A model generated the notes under the pieces. It ran no database searches. It saw only the letters and a list, made by a program, of their open reading frames with translations, and had not been told where the DNA came from. This document shows positions 45,841 through 56,155 of a DNA stretch of 64,000 nucleotides, piece after piece. Made by a program: the position numbers and the translations under genes. Positions within the stretch are counted from its first letter, which is position 1, and each line of letters begins with the position of its first letter. The stretch covers positions 57,468,217 through 57,532,216 of the forward strand of contig CM041298.1 in NCBI GenBank assembly GCA_023052935.1, read 5' to 3'. Source of the DNA: Piezodorus guildinii (lineage: Eukaryota > Arthropoda > Insecta > Hemiptera > Pentatomidae).

Positions 45841-46464
45841 TATATTATACATGTATATTACTGTTCTTATGTTCAAAAACAAAAAATTCCATCAAAAAAA
45901 TATTTTTTCTGTTGTCTCCTATCGTTGGGTATCAAATTCATTCAATTTATATATTTACCGGTTTTTTATCAGTGGTAACAAGATAATATAGTTATTTTTA
46001 TAGAATCAACAAAATTAAAGGTACTTTAGAAGGAGGATGTTTAAAATATCGGCATTTAAGCCCTGCCAGACCATTTTTATCAGAATGAAACCTACATGAT
46101 TAAAGCCCATTAAATTTTACATCGATATAGCGAGTTTAATCAAAATCGTCGGAACCGTTTTTGAGAAAATCAAAAAAAAGTGCAATATGCATGGTATAAA
46201 GTGGCTCTTCTGGTAAGCCTATTTTGATGAAAAAAGTTTTATAACGTCTCGGGCCTCTATTGGTCTTAAATATGTAATTTCAGTTTCATAGGACTTTTAG
46301 TTTCCGCCCGGGAGTTACCACACACACACACACACAGACCTTTTTGCGGGACTTGGTTATTTGGACTCAGGGGACACTAAAACATGTATTTCCGTTGAAA
46401 ACTGGAATTCGAAAATTTTCACGATCGCAATACTTTCCCTTACTGTATATAGTAAGTGAAAGTA
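45841..46464 (+). repeat. Family-A repeat, right part (after LINE insertion)
   Basis: Resumes at TATATTATACATGTATATTAC and runs collinearly to TTTTCACGATCGCAATACTT, TATATAGTAAGTGAAAGTAA. Contains a (CA)n run at 46318-46336. Together with 37640-37952 it makes one complete family-A copy of about 0.94 kb. Confidence 0.9.
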
Positions 46465-46578
46465 AAAATAAGTTTTGTATCAGAACTACTCTATTTCAAA
46501 GCGGAATAATTAAAAAAACAAGCCGTTAAAATATTTTTTCCTATGCTTGGTAATGACCATAAAAAAAATAATTAAAAA

Positions 46579-46698
46579 ATGTCAAAACAGTACTTTTATT
46601 TAACAAGGTTTCTTAAAAACTGTGTTTCTCACTCCTAAAAAAGAATCATAATCTGAGCACAGTTTTTAAAAACTTTATTAAAAGTACTATTTTGACAA
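46579..46698. repeat. Short inverted repeat, ~42-bp arms
   Basis: Arms about 46579-46624 and 46658-46698 (TGTCAAAACAGTACTTTTAT against ATTAAAAGTACTATTTTGAC) are imperfect. The loop is about 33 bp. Possible small hairpin element. Confidence 0.65.
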
Positions 46699-46764
46699 GA
46701 TTATTTATGTTTTTAGTCTTTGTCGTAAACCTATGACATCCTGCCCTACAGTATCCTTTAATAA

Positions 46765-47255
46765 TATTCCGCTTGTCCAGTAGAACAGATTAGCTACTTA
46801 GGACTGCTACTTGACAAGCGTCTAATATGGAATCCGCACACTAGACTGATACAATAAGAAATTGCGCGCCGCTTTCGGTTACTTCAACACTTACTGGACA
46901 GACGCTCTAACCTTCCACTCAACTAAACAAGGCTCATCTAAATTACCTTCTTAAGGTCTATCTGAGCTTTGGGATACAACTAAACCCTCAAATTCTTCTC
47001 GTATCCAAATCTTCTTACAATCCAAAATCCTTTGAAAAATCCTTAACGCACATTTGGAATCCTCCCTTTGTTAGCCAAGTCGTATTCACCAAAAAGCAAT
47101 TCGATTTACGCATTCTGAATATAAAAGATTAGATCACCCACGTCATTCCACTAAGCTCGTAAGCTCCTTGTATCCTCGCATATTTTCCCTCACTCGTATT
47201 GCTGTGTGGTTGATTGCCTCTCAACTGTGCTTGAGGACAGGCTAAAGCGAATTAT
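46765..47255 (+). pseudogene. Jockey-like LINE fragment, degenerate
   Basis: Translation in shifting frames recovers pieces collinear with the copy at 27205: an LLDKR-like segment, RLLQHLLDRRS-like, ELWDTT, SRIQ..LQSKIL and KILNAH. Several stops and indels are present. It is an old relative of the copies at 27205 and 47695. Confidence 0.65.
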
Positions 47256-47292
47256 AAACTATTTTTTCTTTTTCATATATTGGTAAGTGAAA

Positions 47293-47416
47293 GGAAAAAT
47301 ATTGCTATCTTGAGAAAAAATTAGGGTCCCTGAGTCCAAATAACTTAGGTCTTGGTTATTTGGACATAGGGGACCCTAATTTTATTTTATTTTTTTCTCA
47401 AGATAGCAATATTTTT
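47293..47416. repeat. Palindrome formed by family-A 3' end
   Basis: AAAAATATTGCTATCTTGAG, then AGGGTCCCTGAGTCCAAATAAC, is followed by its reverse complement with mismatches (GTTATTTGGACATAGGGGACC, then CTCAAGATAGCAATATTTTT). The short loop is around CTTAGGTCTTG. Both arms are family-A terminal sequence. A further antisense family-A fragment continues at 47430-47640. Confidence 0.8.
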
Positions 47417-47429
47417 ATATGATTGTTGT

Positions 47430-47640
47430 ATATAATAATTTTAATTTCACGTACCTATGTATGAAATATAGGTTCGAATTCCAGTTATCACAGGAAAAAC
47501 ACGTTTTAGGGTCGCTTGAGCACAAGTAACCAAGGTCTGGTACAAGGCAAACGGTAAGTTGTATAAAATTCAAATTTCATGTTTTAGGAGCGTATATACC
47601 TGAGATATCCCAGCAACGTTTTCAACTAAATATATTTAAA
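47430..47640 (-). repeat. Family-A repeat fragment
   Basis: From TTTCACGTACCTATGTATG through AATTCCAGTTATCACAGG.AAAACACG, GGGTCGCTTGAG and CAAATTTCATG to CTGAGATATCCCAGCAACG. These are family-A 3' blocks in antisense order. Confidence 0.75.
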
Positions 47641-47694
47641 AAAATCGTTTTTACTTATCTTTTTATTAATCGACAACTCCACATAATACAAAAT

Positions 47695-48150
47695 GTAAAT
47701 GAGCTATTCAGAGGAAATCGGCTTGAAAAAGTCTTGATAAGAACCTATCCAGCGGTAGCACTTCAATGTTTATTTGGTCAGCAGGTCTCGAGGTCATCGT
47801 CTTTTCAAACGCATACGATGATTATCGGGAATACAAGCGGGTTTGTACGGTCAGGTAATTTGGAATGAAAGGAGGTATCTATTTCTTCAACTAATGGGAT
47901 ATTCAGGTCTCTATGGATGATCTTATTGGTAACCAAGTAAGGAGCGTCAAGGATTTTGGATTGCAAGGATTGGAATTCGATGGTCTTGTGGACCCTCATA
48001 GCTCAATGCCATAAGTCTAAATAGGTCTGAAAATTGTTGTGTAAATGAGTTTTTTGAAGTTAAGAGGGAGTTTTGATCGTTTTTCAAGTGTTTTAGTAGT
48101 CGGTATCTACGAGCAGTTTCTTGTCGTTTTAGTCTTGTTTCAACTAAATC
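47695..48150 (-). pseudogene. Jockey-like LINE, 5'-truncated and mutated
   Basis: Minus-strand translation gives ETRLKRQETARRYRLL, a mutated TYGIEL segment, IQSKILRKILNAPY-like pieces (frame-shifted), LVTNKIIHRDLNIPL and KLPDRTNPLVF. A 3' UTR follows with AAACATTGAAGTGCTACCGC. It is close to the plus-strand copy at 27205 but carries frameshifts and stops. Confidence 0.8.
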
Positions 48151-49019
48151 TGAAAATTAGAAACAATGTTCTTTTTATTTATGGATATCAGTGTGTTCAC
48201 GATGTCATGAGTAAATGGCTTGACTGTAAAATGATCTCCTGTCATTCTACTATTCGCTCGTTGGTGGGCTCTTTCTATAAATAATTAAATAAACTTGTTG
48301 GGTTGAATAAATAATAATATTTTGTGTAAATACCATAAAAACATATTGGTTCGTATTAGTTAAAATATATATCATCTTGAATAATCTGAGACTATGTTAG
48401 GAGGGAAAGAGAGGAAGTTGTTTTCAAAGTTAAGCCACAAGATTGGAATTTGGCAAACTGACCTATTCTTGTTGATGTGCCGTTTGTTTAATTTTAGTCG
48501 AGTAGATTTAACAAGTATCTAGTCAGATAAATATTTTTCTTTTATAACATCTCTAACTCCGTTATTAGATGGTGCTAAATGATATATAATTTGATCTTCC
48601 ACCGCTTGCGTATTTGGTCCAGCTGCTGTTTTTCGTTGCGAAATGCATTTGTTAAGAATAGTGTTATTAATAGTTACCTGGGCTTCCACGTGTTTTGGCC
48701 GGTTACACACTGTTTACCATCGCAATAACATTTTCTATTTCTCGTCTGTAATTCGAGAAGATAACTTAGCTTCATCGAGTTTTCGAATGTAGATCGTGCA
48801 CTCAAAGTTTTGAGAAACGCTGTTGTATTTCATAATTTAACAGGAAGCATATATATCTTATATGTACTTCCTTCTTGAGATTATATATTTACTTATTTGC
48901 AAAGAGAATCGACCACCAGGTGGGCTACATGCTAATATACATTAACAGAATATAATAAAATACTGTAAAATAATAAAGAAAGACCTTTCCTCAAGTCCAT
49001 TATAGAGGTTAGGAACAAG
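48151..49019. other. Unassigned sequence with two weak coding-like patches
   Basis: A plus-strand patch at about 48165-48284 (YGYQCVHDVMSKWLDCKM) and a minus-strand patch at about 48519-48710 (RPKHVEAQVTINNTI, TQAVEDQIIYHLAP) look compositionally protein-like but match nothing I recognise. No convincing start or splice pair was found. Confidence 0.3.
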
Positions 49020-49735
49020 AAATGGTCCTAGGAACGTAAGATAGAGTTCAGTAGAAAAATGAAAGAATACTGTGCTAACAGAAAAGCTAAAGGTATCGGC
49101 CGGAAAACAACAACCCAACACGCCAGAAGTGGTAAAAACAGATGTAAACCCTAGCACCGTGGTCCTTAGATGGCTCAAAAGGGGGGGGGGAAACGCTTAA
49201 GCTCAGAAATTATTAAGTTTATATTATCAAATCTTTAACGATACTTTTCAATGTGCACAAATTCATACTGAAAGTGTACCAATCTGGATATACTCTTACC
49301 AACTTATAGTAAACAAACCTTAAAAACCTTTTTTGTAAATTTCTCAATCAATCCCCTTCCTTTTTTATGGAAGGTCCAAGGGACGTAAGGTAGAGTTCAG
49401 CAGAAAAATGAAAGAATACTGGGCCAACAGAAAAGCTAAAGTTATCGGCCGGAAAGCAACAACCCAACACAACAGAAGTGGTAAAAACAGACGTAAACAT
49501 AAGCACCGTGGTCCTTAGATGGCTCAAACGAAAAAAAAAAAACGAGGAAAAATGCTTAAGCTCAGAAATTATTAAGTTTATAAAATCAAACCTTCAATTA
49601 AACTTTTCAGTGTGCACAAAGTCATACTAAAAGTTTACCAATCCGGATATACTCCAACCGACTTATAATAAAAAACCTTAAAAATCTTTTTTTTAATTTC
49701 TCAATCAATTCCCTTCCTTTTTTATGGAAGCTATC
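49020..49735. repeat. Tandem duplication, ~350-bp unit
   Basis: Unit 1 at about 49020-49372 and unit 2 at about 49373-49735 share GTAAG.TAGAGTTCAG.AGAAAAATG, GCTAAAG.TATCGGCCGGAAA, CACCGTGGTCCTTAGATGGC, TTCATACTGAAAGTGTACCA-type blocks and CTTCCTTTTTTATGGAAG. Divergence is moderate. Unit 1 has a G-run at 49183-49192 where unit 2 has an A-run. No frame spans both units. Confidence 0.85.
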
Positions 49736-50367
49736 AAATCTAAATACAATATTCAATTCGAAATCTTATTAGGGAGTTAAAAGTAGTTATTGGAACAGAC
49801 GGGCTACTGAAATTTGAGTAATATCTTTAAATGACCAAAAGTTGTAGAATATTTTAAATAAATCATTTCTATGTAACTATAATATGTAAGCCTTTGATCG
49901 AATAGTGGTTACACGATATGGGATATGTCTTTGTTACGAATATATTATCATTAAAATCGATGGAAACTTCTAATAATATATTTTCAATATGCTACAAAGA
50001 AGTAAACATTGAGTGCGTTTATAGCTCTGCATTTTATTTATTATTAAATATTTTCAACGCAAAGTACTTCTTTACTTAGCCTTTTACAAAATAAAAATTA
50101 AATACATCTTTAAACCATTCTAGTGCGACAACACGTATTCTACAATGTTTGGATTGCCTTGTAAAATTAATTTTTTAAAGTTCCGATTTCGTTTGACTTA
50201 CAATTAGTTTCAATTAAATAATATTGCAGCATGAGACAAACACAAGAAACAAAGGCCTTTAGGGTGTTCCTATTTGTATTCTTGATTCATTGTAGAACTA
50301 TGGAAAGCAAAGACACGCAATGGAAAACCCTGAGAGCAACCTGCTTCGGGATTGTGAAGTTTATATT
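49736..50367. other. AT-rich sequence left of the foldback-like element
   Basis: Nothing is recognised. The plus-strand frame beginning at 50231 runs into the 21-bp minisatellite and is an artefact of the repeat being a multiple of three. Confidence 0.45.
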
Positions 50368-50370
50368 TAG

Positions 50371-50565
50371 CATTTCCAAGTCAATTGTAACCTTTTCCAA
50401 GTCAAATGTAACTTTTTCCATTTCAAATGTAACCTTTTCCAAGTCAAATGTAACCCTTTCCATTTCAAATGTCACCTTTTCCAAGTCAAATGTAACCCTT
50501 TCCAAGTCAAATGTCACCTTTTCCATTTCAAATGTTACCTTTTCCAAGTCAAATGTCACCTTTTT
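50371..50565. repeat. 21-bp minisatellite (left arm)
   Basis: About nine units of a 21-base motif (core TTTCCAAGTCAAATGTAACC). AAGTC and ATTTC variants alternate. The inverted counterpart lies at 53549-53743. Because the period is a multiple of three, both strands stay open and yield repetitive frames with VTFDLEK/VTFEMEK-type units. I treat these as non-coding. Confidence 0.9.
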
Positions 50566-50799
50566 CTTCACTTCTAGCCTCAAATATTCCGTTTTATTTA
50601 TTTATTTATTGAAAAATAATTAGTTTAATTAAAATTATGACTTTTTTAATAATGTTGGCATATTCTATCGCTATCTTTTTTGTTTTATAGATATTTGGTA
50701 TCAAGTTCTGTTTTTTACTAGCTATATTTAAAAAAATTAATTATCGTCTATTTAGTTTTAAGATAGTTATTGATTTTGAGTTTTTTAGAGGTGAGGGGT

Positions 50800-52340
50800 A
50801 GTTTTTGGGAATAATTAATGTGTTTTCGGGTATTATAATTACTTTTTTCGAGCTGTATCCTTTATCGCTCGCGTGCATGTTAACTCGCATTTACTTTTAA
50901 TGTTTTTAATTGATGTAGGAGTTGATAGTTGAGTTTTCGGGGATTATAATTACGTTTTATTTTTTTATTGCTCCAATACATTTTAACTCGAACTTACTTT
51001 TCATATTTTTTACTGTCATAAGGGTTGATAATTGTCTTTTCGAGTCTTATTATTACGTTTTTTCGAGCTGTGTTTTTACCGCTCGCGTGCATTTTAACTC
51101 GAATTTACTGTTAATATTTTTTAATGTCATAAAGGTTGATAATTGAGTTTTCGGGCTTGTGATTACGTTTTTCAACTATGTTTTTTATCGCTCACGCTTA
51201 TTTTAACTACAATTTACTTTTTATGTTTTTTATTAATATAGGGATTGATAATTGTGTTTTCGGGTCCTATAATCACGTTTTTTGAGGGTTTTTTTTTTTT
51301 ATCGCTCCCATGCAATTTAACTCGAATTTATTTTTAATGTTTTTTATTGATATAGGAATTAATTGATGTGCTTTGGGGTGTTATGATTACGTTTTTCGAG
51401 CTGTATTTTTTATCGCTCTCAATTATTTTAACTCGAGTTTACTTTTAATGTTTTTTATTGATATAGGGATTAATTATTTTGCTTTCGGGTGGTTATGATT
51501 ACGTTTTTCGAGCTGTATTTTTTATCGCTCTCGCGTATTTTAACTAAAATTTACTTTTTATGTTTTTTATTGATACAGGGGTTGAAAATTGTGTTTTGGG
51601 GTCCTATAATTACGTTTTTTGAGTTTTATTTTGTCATCGCTCCCACGCATGTATCTCGAAATTATTTTTAATGTTTTTTATTGATATAGGGATTAATTAA
51701 TGTGCTTTCGGGGAGCTATGATTACGTTTTTCCAGCTGTATCTCTTATCGCTCATGCGTATTTAAACTTGTATTTACTTTTAATATTTTTTATTTTATAC
51801 AGGTTTGTAATTATCTTTTCGGGTCTCGTGATTACGTTTTTTGAGTTTTATTTTGTCATCGCTCCCACGCATTTATCTCGAAATTACTTTTAATGTTTTT
51901 TATTGATATAGGGATTAATTAATGTGCTTTCGGTGAGCTATGATCACGTTTTTCAGCTGTATCTCTTATCGCTCGCTCATGCGTATTTCAACTTGTATTT
52001 AGATTTAATATTTTTTATTGTTATAGAGGTTTGTAATTATCTTTTCGGGTCTTGTGATTACGTTTTTTGAGTTTTATTTTGTCATCGCTCCCACGCATTA
52101 ATCTCGAAATTACTTTTAATGTTTTTTATTGATATAGGGATTAATTAATGTGCTTTCGGTGAGCTATGATTACGTTTTTTCAGCTGCATCTCTTATCGCT
52201 CATGCGTATTTCAACTTGTATTTAGATTTAATATTTTTTATTGTTATAGAGGTTTGTAATTATCTTTTCGGGTCTTGTGATTACGTTTTTAAGCTGTTTT
52301 TATTGTCGCTTGCTCTCATTTCAACTTCCATTTGCAGTGG
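50800..52340 (+). repeat. ~110-bp tandem array, ~13 units (left arm)
   Basis: The recurring block is a TTTTTATTGATATAGG.TT-type segment, then AATTATGTG.TTTCGG, GATTACGTTTTTCGAGCTG, TATCGCTC and CGCGTATTTTAACTCGAATT-type sequence. Anchors occur at about 50919, 51024, 51133, 51243, 51357, 51469, 51580, 51691, 51804, 51911, 52030, 52138 and 52253. In the inner half, units alternate in two versions, giving a higher-order period of about 228 bp. There is no coding content. Confidence 0.85.
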
Positions 52341-53742
52341 TCTTTTTTGTTTTTGTTTTAGGAGATTCTCATAACGTGTTTTGAACTTTATTCGTTTATG
52401 CGCTTGGGAATTTCTACATACCGTAGGTATTATGGTATAATTTGATGTAAAAATTATTTATTGTGTTTTTGCAGGATCTGATTACATTTTTGATCTGGAC
52501 GTTACCTCTATAATAATAAAAAATATTAAAACTAAATACAAGATGAAATACGCATGAGCGATAAGAGATACAGCTGAAAAAACGTAATCATAGCTCCCCG
52601 AAAGCACATTAATTAATCCCTATATCAATAAAAAACATTAAAAGTAATTTCGAGATAAATGCGTGGGAGCGATGACAAAATAAAACTCAAAAAACGTAAT
52701 CACAAGACCCGAAAAGATAATTACAAACCTCTATAACAATAAAAAATATTAAAAGTAAATACAAGTTTAAATACGCATGAGCGATAAGAGATACAGCTGA
52801 AAAAACGTAATCATAGCTCCCCGAAAGCACATTAATTAATCCCTATATCAATAAAAAACATTAAAAATAATTTCGAGATAAAGTAAATTGTAAAAAATAA
52901 ATTGTAGTTAAAATAAGCGTGAGCGATAAAAAACATAGTTGAAAAACGTAATCACAAGCCCGAAAACTCAATTATCAACCTTTATGACATTAAAAAATAT
53001 TAACAGTAAATTCGAGTTAAAATGCACGCGAGCGGTAAAAACACAGCTCGAAAAACGTAATAATAAGACTCGAAAAGACAATTATCAACCCTTATGACAG
53101 TAAAAAATATGAAAAGTAAGTTCGAGTTAAAATGTATTGGAGCAATAAAAAAATAAAACGTAATTATAATCCCCGAAAACTCAACTATCAACTCCTACAT
53201 CAATTAAAAACATTAAAAGTAAATGCGAGTTAACATGCACGCGAGCGATAAAGGATACAGCTCGAAAAAAGTAATTATAATACCCGAAAACACATTAATT
53301 ATTCCCAAAAACTACCCCTCACCTCTAAAAAACTCAAAATCAATAACTATCTTAAAACTAAATAGACGATAATTAATTTTTTTAAATATAGCTAGTAAAA
53401 AACAGAACTTGATACCAAATATCTATAAAACAAAAAAGATAGCGATAGAATATGCCAACATTATTAAAAAAGTCATAATTTTAATTAAACTAATTATTTT
53501 TCAATAAATAAATAAATAAAACGGAATATTTGAGGCTAGAAGTGAAGAAAAAGGTGACATTTGACTTGGAAAAGGTAACATTTGAAATGGAAAAGGTGAC
53601 ATTTGACTTGGAAAGGGTTACATTTGACTTGGAAAAGGTGACATTTGAAATGGAAAGGGTTACATTTGACTTGGAAAAGGTTACATTTGAAATGGAAAAA
53701 GTTACATTTGACTTGGAAAAGGTTACAATTGACTTGGAAATG

Positions 53743-53743
<1 letters not shown>

Positions 53744-53798
<55 letters not shown>
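53744..53798. repeat. (AT)n microsatellite
   Basis: Pure AT dinucleotides at the right tip of the foldback-like element. Confidence 0.95.
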
Positions 53799-53802
<4 letters not shown>

Positions 53803-54380
53803 ATTTATTTATTTTTAATTATCGTCTGTTTCATAATTTAAGTTTTCTACCGGTCTCAAGGTTCCGTCAACAAATCAACAATCGTGTGTAGCCTACGTTT
53901 CTAATATTTAATTCATCCTCTAACAGTGAAATAAAACATTTTTTAAATAAATTTACGAATGTAGTGAGTTCACAATGAATGTATATGAACTTAAGTTGGT
54001 GTAATAATAGTTTATATTATTTAATAATACCTACAAACTTAAGTTCTTATTAATAATTATTCATATCAAATTTTAAACTTCATAAAAAAATATATTACCA
54101 TAGGAGGTAAAAGAAATTTTTCAAATTTATAACGTTTAAAATTTATATGTGTATAAATGATTTTATTTATTTCCTTATACTTTTATTATGTTTGATCTAT
54201 TATGTCGGATTAAGTTTTTCATATTAAGTGTACCCAAGATTTCTTAGTTCCATTGATATACAAGTGAGACGTAGATTTCCAAAAGGTATTATATCCAATA
54301 TTCAAAGGACCTTTTATTTATTTATGGCTCTATAAAAAAAGTATGTAGTTATGAAGTTTGTTTTGAACTTTTATTTAATA
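53799..54380. other. AT-rich sequence, nothing recognised
   Basis: No gene is seen. Sequence just left of the Helitron terminus (AGTTATGAAGTTTGTTTTGAAC) resembles sequence at 60050-60080, suggesting a shared flanking repeat. Confidence 0.4.
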
Positions 54381-54457
54381 CTAGCTGTTGCGCGCGACTT
54401 CGTCTGCGTTTATTTCAGTTATTATGATCGCTATTTAGACGTTTTTAAAAGAATATA

Positions 54458-54757
54458 TTGGGTTGTCCGAAATGTTCGTAGAGAAATCTGGACAACATTC
54501 AAATTAAACAGCTTAAAATTTATTTATTTAATCTACAAAATAGTTACCACCGTCAGCGATTACTCTTTCCCAACGCCTTGAAAGGTCCATTATCCCTTTT
54601 TTCCAAAAATCACTGTCCTTCCTCCTGAAGAACAATAAAAGGTCCGTTCTGACGTCATCTTCTGAAGAGTAGGATTTTCCTTGTAGAAAATTTTCGAGGG
54701 AACGGAAAAGATGGAAATCCGAAGGAGCAATGTCAGAAAAGTACGGCGGGTAATGAT
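54458..54757 (-). pseudogene. Mariner 3' portion inside Helitron
   Basis: The terminal inverted repeat starts TTGGGTTGTCCGAAATGTTC at 54458, after TA (54456-54457). Minus-strand translation gives YFSDIAPSDFHLFRSLENFL, KDSDFWKKGIMDLSRRWERV and a C-terminal IADGGNYFVD with stop. This includes the third catalytic Asp of the D,D34D triad (in the APSD context; SDIAPSD stands where the family has SPDLAPSD). The 5' portion of the element is missing, so this is a truncated, inactive copy. Confidence 0.88.
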
Positions 54758-54769
54758 GATATTTTTGGT

Positions 54770-54930
54770 TTTATTTTCTTGTGGCAGAAGAACATACTGA
54801 TTTTCTCCGCAACCCGATCTTGACGTAAATCGATTCCTACGTGTTTACATGCTTGCCCATGTGATTTATTAATTGTTATGGCAAAAGATAACTTAACGGG
54901 AAATTGAATTATTTTAAAATTAAAAGGTAA
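54770..54930 (-). pseudogene. Helitron PIF1-type helicase fragment
   Basis: Minus-strand translation reads QFPVKLSFAITINKSHGQ then ACKHVGIDLRQD. This is the conserved C-terminal helicase segment of Helitron RepHel proteins (family form FP..LAFAMTINKSQGQ). It is flanked by non-coding Helitron sequence, and only about 50 codons remain. It supports the Helitron call based on the ends. Confidence 0.82.
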
Positions 54931-55157
54931 ATCATTTGGAATCGTTGGGATTCGGGGTCAATTTTCCCTGTTTTTTCCCAGATTTTCGACTGATTCTTCG
55001 GTCCTATTGGTAGCAGCGTGATTTTTATATAGCTTTCCTCGATAAATGGACTATCCAGCACAAAAATAATTTTTCAATTTGAACCATTATTTTTTGAGAT
55101 TAGAGCGTTCAAACAATCAAGCAAACAAACTCTTCAGCTTTATAATATTAGTATAGA

Positions 55158-55810
55158 TTTCAGTGAATTAAGCAAATTTATTTATATTATTAACTGCGTG
55201 TGAACAATATTCTACTGTAGAGACTTATATACAACGTTCTAGGTTTTTTTTTTTACATTTTTCTAAACTCCATTCTCACTCTATCCCACTAGTTTCAATC
55301 TATTCTTCCTCTTCAATTCCTGATGAGCATCCGAGGAGAAGATGGCCCCGAAATCTTCTGGGTCAGAATATTTTTAGAGTGCTTCCATTGGGAACTTCCC
55401 TAGATGTATTTTTCATGTCTATTTTCTTTTAGCCTATATAAAATACGTTTTTTTGTGTTCAAATACGATTTTTATGTTTTTTATATAAAATCTGATGACG
55501 GATTTAGTGAAAACTAAACCATTCTAATAAAAATATGTCAAAATATCAATTTTGAAAAGAATGTGATATAGTACCTTTTGGAAATCAATGTCTCAATTGT
55601 TAGGGCGCATTGATACTACATGCACCCTTATAGTTTTGTATATTGATTGCATTTCGCAATTAAGTTGTATAATTAATGTAAAGTAAAGCATTCGCTTAAT
55701 GAAATAATATCCGATGATAGTTGAAATGAAATTAAATGAAAAAATTAATAAAATGTCCCCTTAGAATAATGAACAATGAACGAAAAGAAATCCTTATGGT
55801 CTAGTTACTT

Positions 55811-55857
<47 letters not shown>

Positions 55858-55914
55858 AAGATCAAATATCCATTATATCTATAAATCTTTGCAAATATAT
55901 ACTATTATACCTAT
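55158..55914. other. Jockey-like 3' UTR-like patch and AT-rich sequence
   Basis: 55330-55400 (CATCCGAGGAGAAGATGGCC, then GGGAACTTCC) resembles the 3' UTR block of the jockey-like copies at 27595 and 34920. (AT)n lies at 55824-55850. Nothing else is recognised. Confidence 0.45.
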
Positions 55915-56155
55915 ATTTTACATTGGCACGGAAGATTGAGATGCGAGTAGGTAGTGGCAGAGTTGATGTTTGAAGGAAGAAAGAGAGGTGGCTTTACGGA
56001 TAGAGATGGGCAGCGAATTCCAGAAGGATGTGAAACGATTTGTGAAAGGATGCAGTTTTATGTGATGGAGTATAAATATTGATTTATTGGGTTCTAGTAT
56101 TCAGCGAATGGATGTCAGAGCGGAGGGTGAGGAGTTTGGTAAGATTTACACTCAT
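55915..56155 (-). pseudogene. CR1-like LINE C-terminal fragment
   Basis: Minus-strand translation of about 55960-56040 gives FWNSLPISIRKATSLSSFKH, the C-terminal signature seen in the CR1-like copies at 38160 and 56925. It is short and has no clear termini. Confidence 0.65.

Larger units (their letters stand above)
50368..53745. mobile_element. Foldback-like element with long repeat-built inverted arms
   Basis: The outer arms 50368-51190 and about 52925-53745 are reverse complements with almost no differences. Paired coordinates sum to 104113 over the first 690 bp, then shift by one base at a T-run. Further in, arm 1 (to about 52250) carries roughly 440 bp plus additional units not present in arm 2 (from about 52510). 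Each arm starts with a 21-bp minisatellite, then about 230 bp of unique sequence, then a tandem array of a ~110-bp unit. The middle (about 52340-52510) is short and non-coding. Long inverted termini made of tandem subrepeats around a small core are the hallmark of foldback transposons. No transposase is present. The tips (TAGCATTTCC) adjoin an (AT)n at 53744-53798, so a target-site duplication cannot be read. Confidence 0.7.
54381..55157 (-). mobile_element. Helitron remnant with recognisable 5' and 3' ends
   Basis: On the minus strand the element begins TCTATACTAATATTATAAAG (55157 inward) and ends GCGACGAAG-like GC-rich sequence, GCGCGCAACAGCTAG (to 54381). The flanking bases are A at the 5' side and T at the 3' side. 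The TC start, CTAG end and insertion between A and T are diagnostic of Helitrons, which move by rolling-circle replication. Inside lies a helicase remnant (54770-54930), and a mariner piece has landed near the 3' end (54458-54756). Most of the Rep/helicase protein is gone. Confidence 0.8.

Noticed and set aside
50231..50623. Plus-strand frame of 130 codons, and matching frames on the opposite strand and at 53530-53841
   Set aside because: They are translations of a 21-bp minisatellite, whose period is a multiple of three, so all frames stay open. The repetitive VTFDLEK-like peptide is an artefact.
50371..52340. CRISPR-like regularly spaced repeats
   Set aside because: The repeats are contiguous tandem units without unique spacers, in a eukaryotic transposon context.
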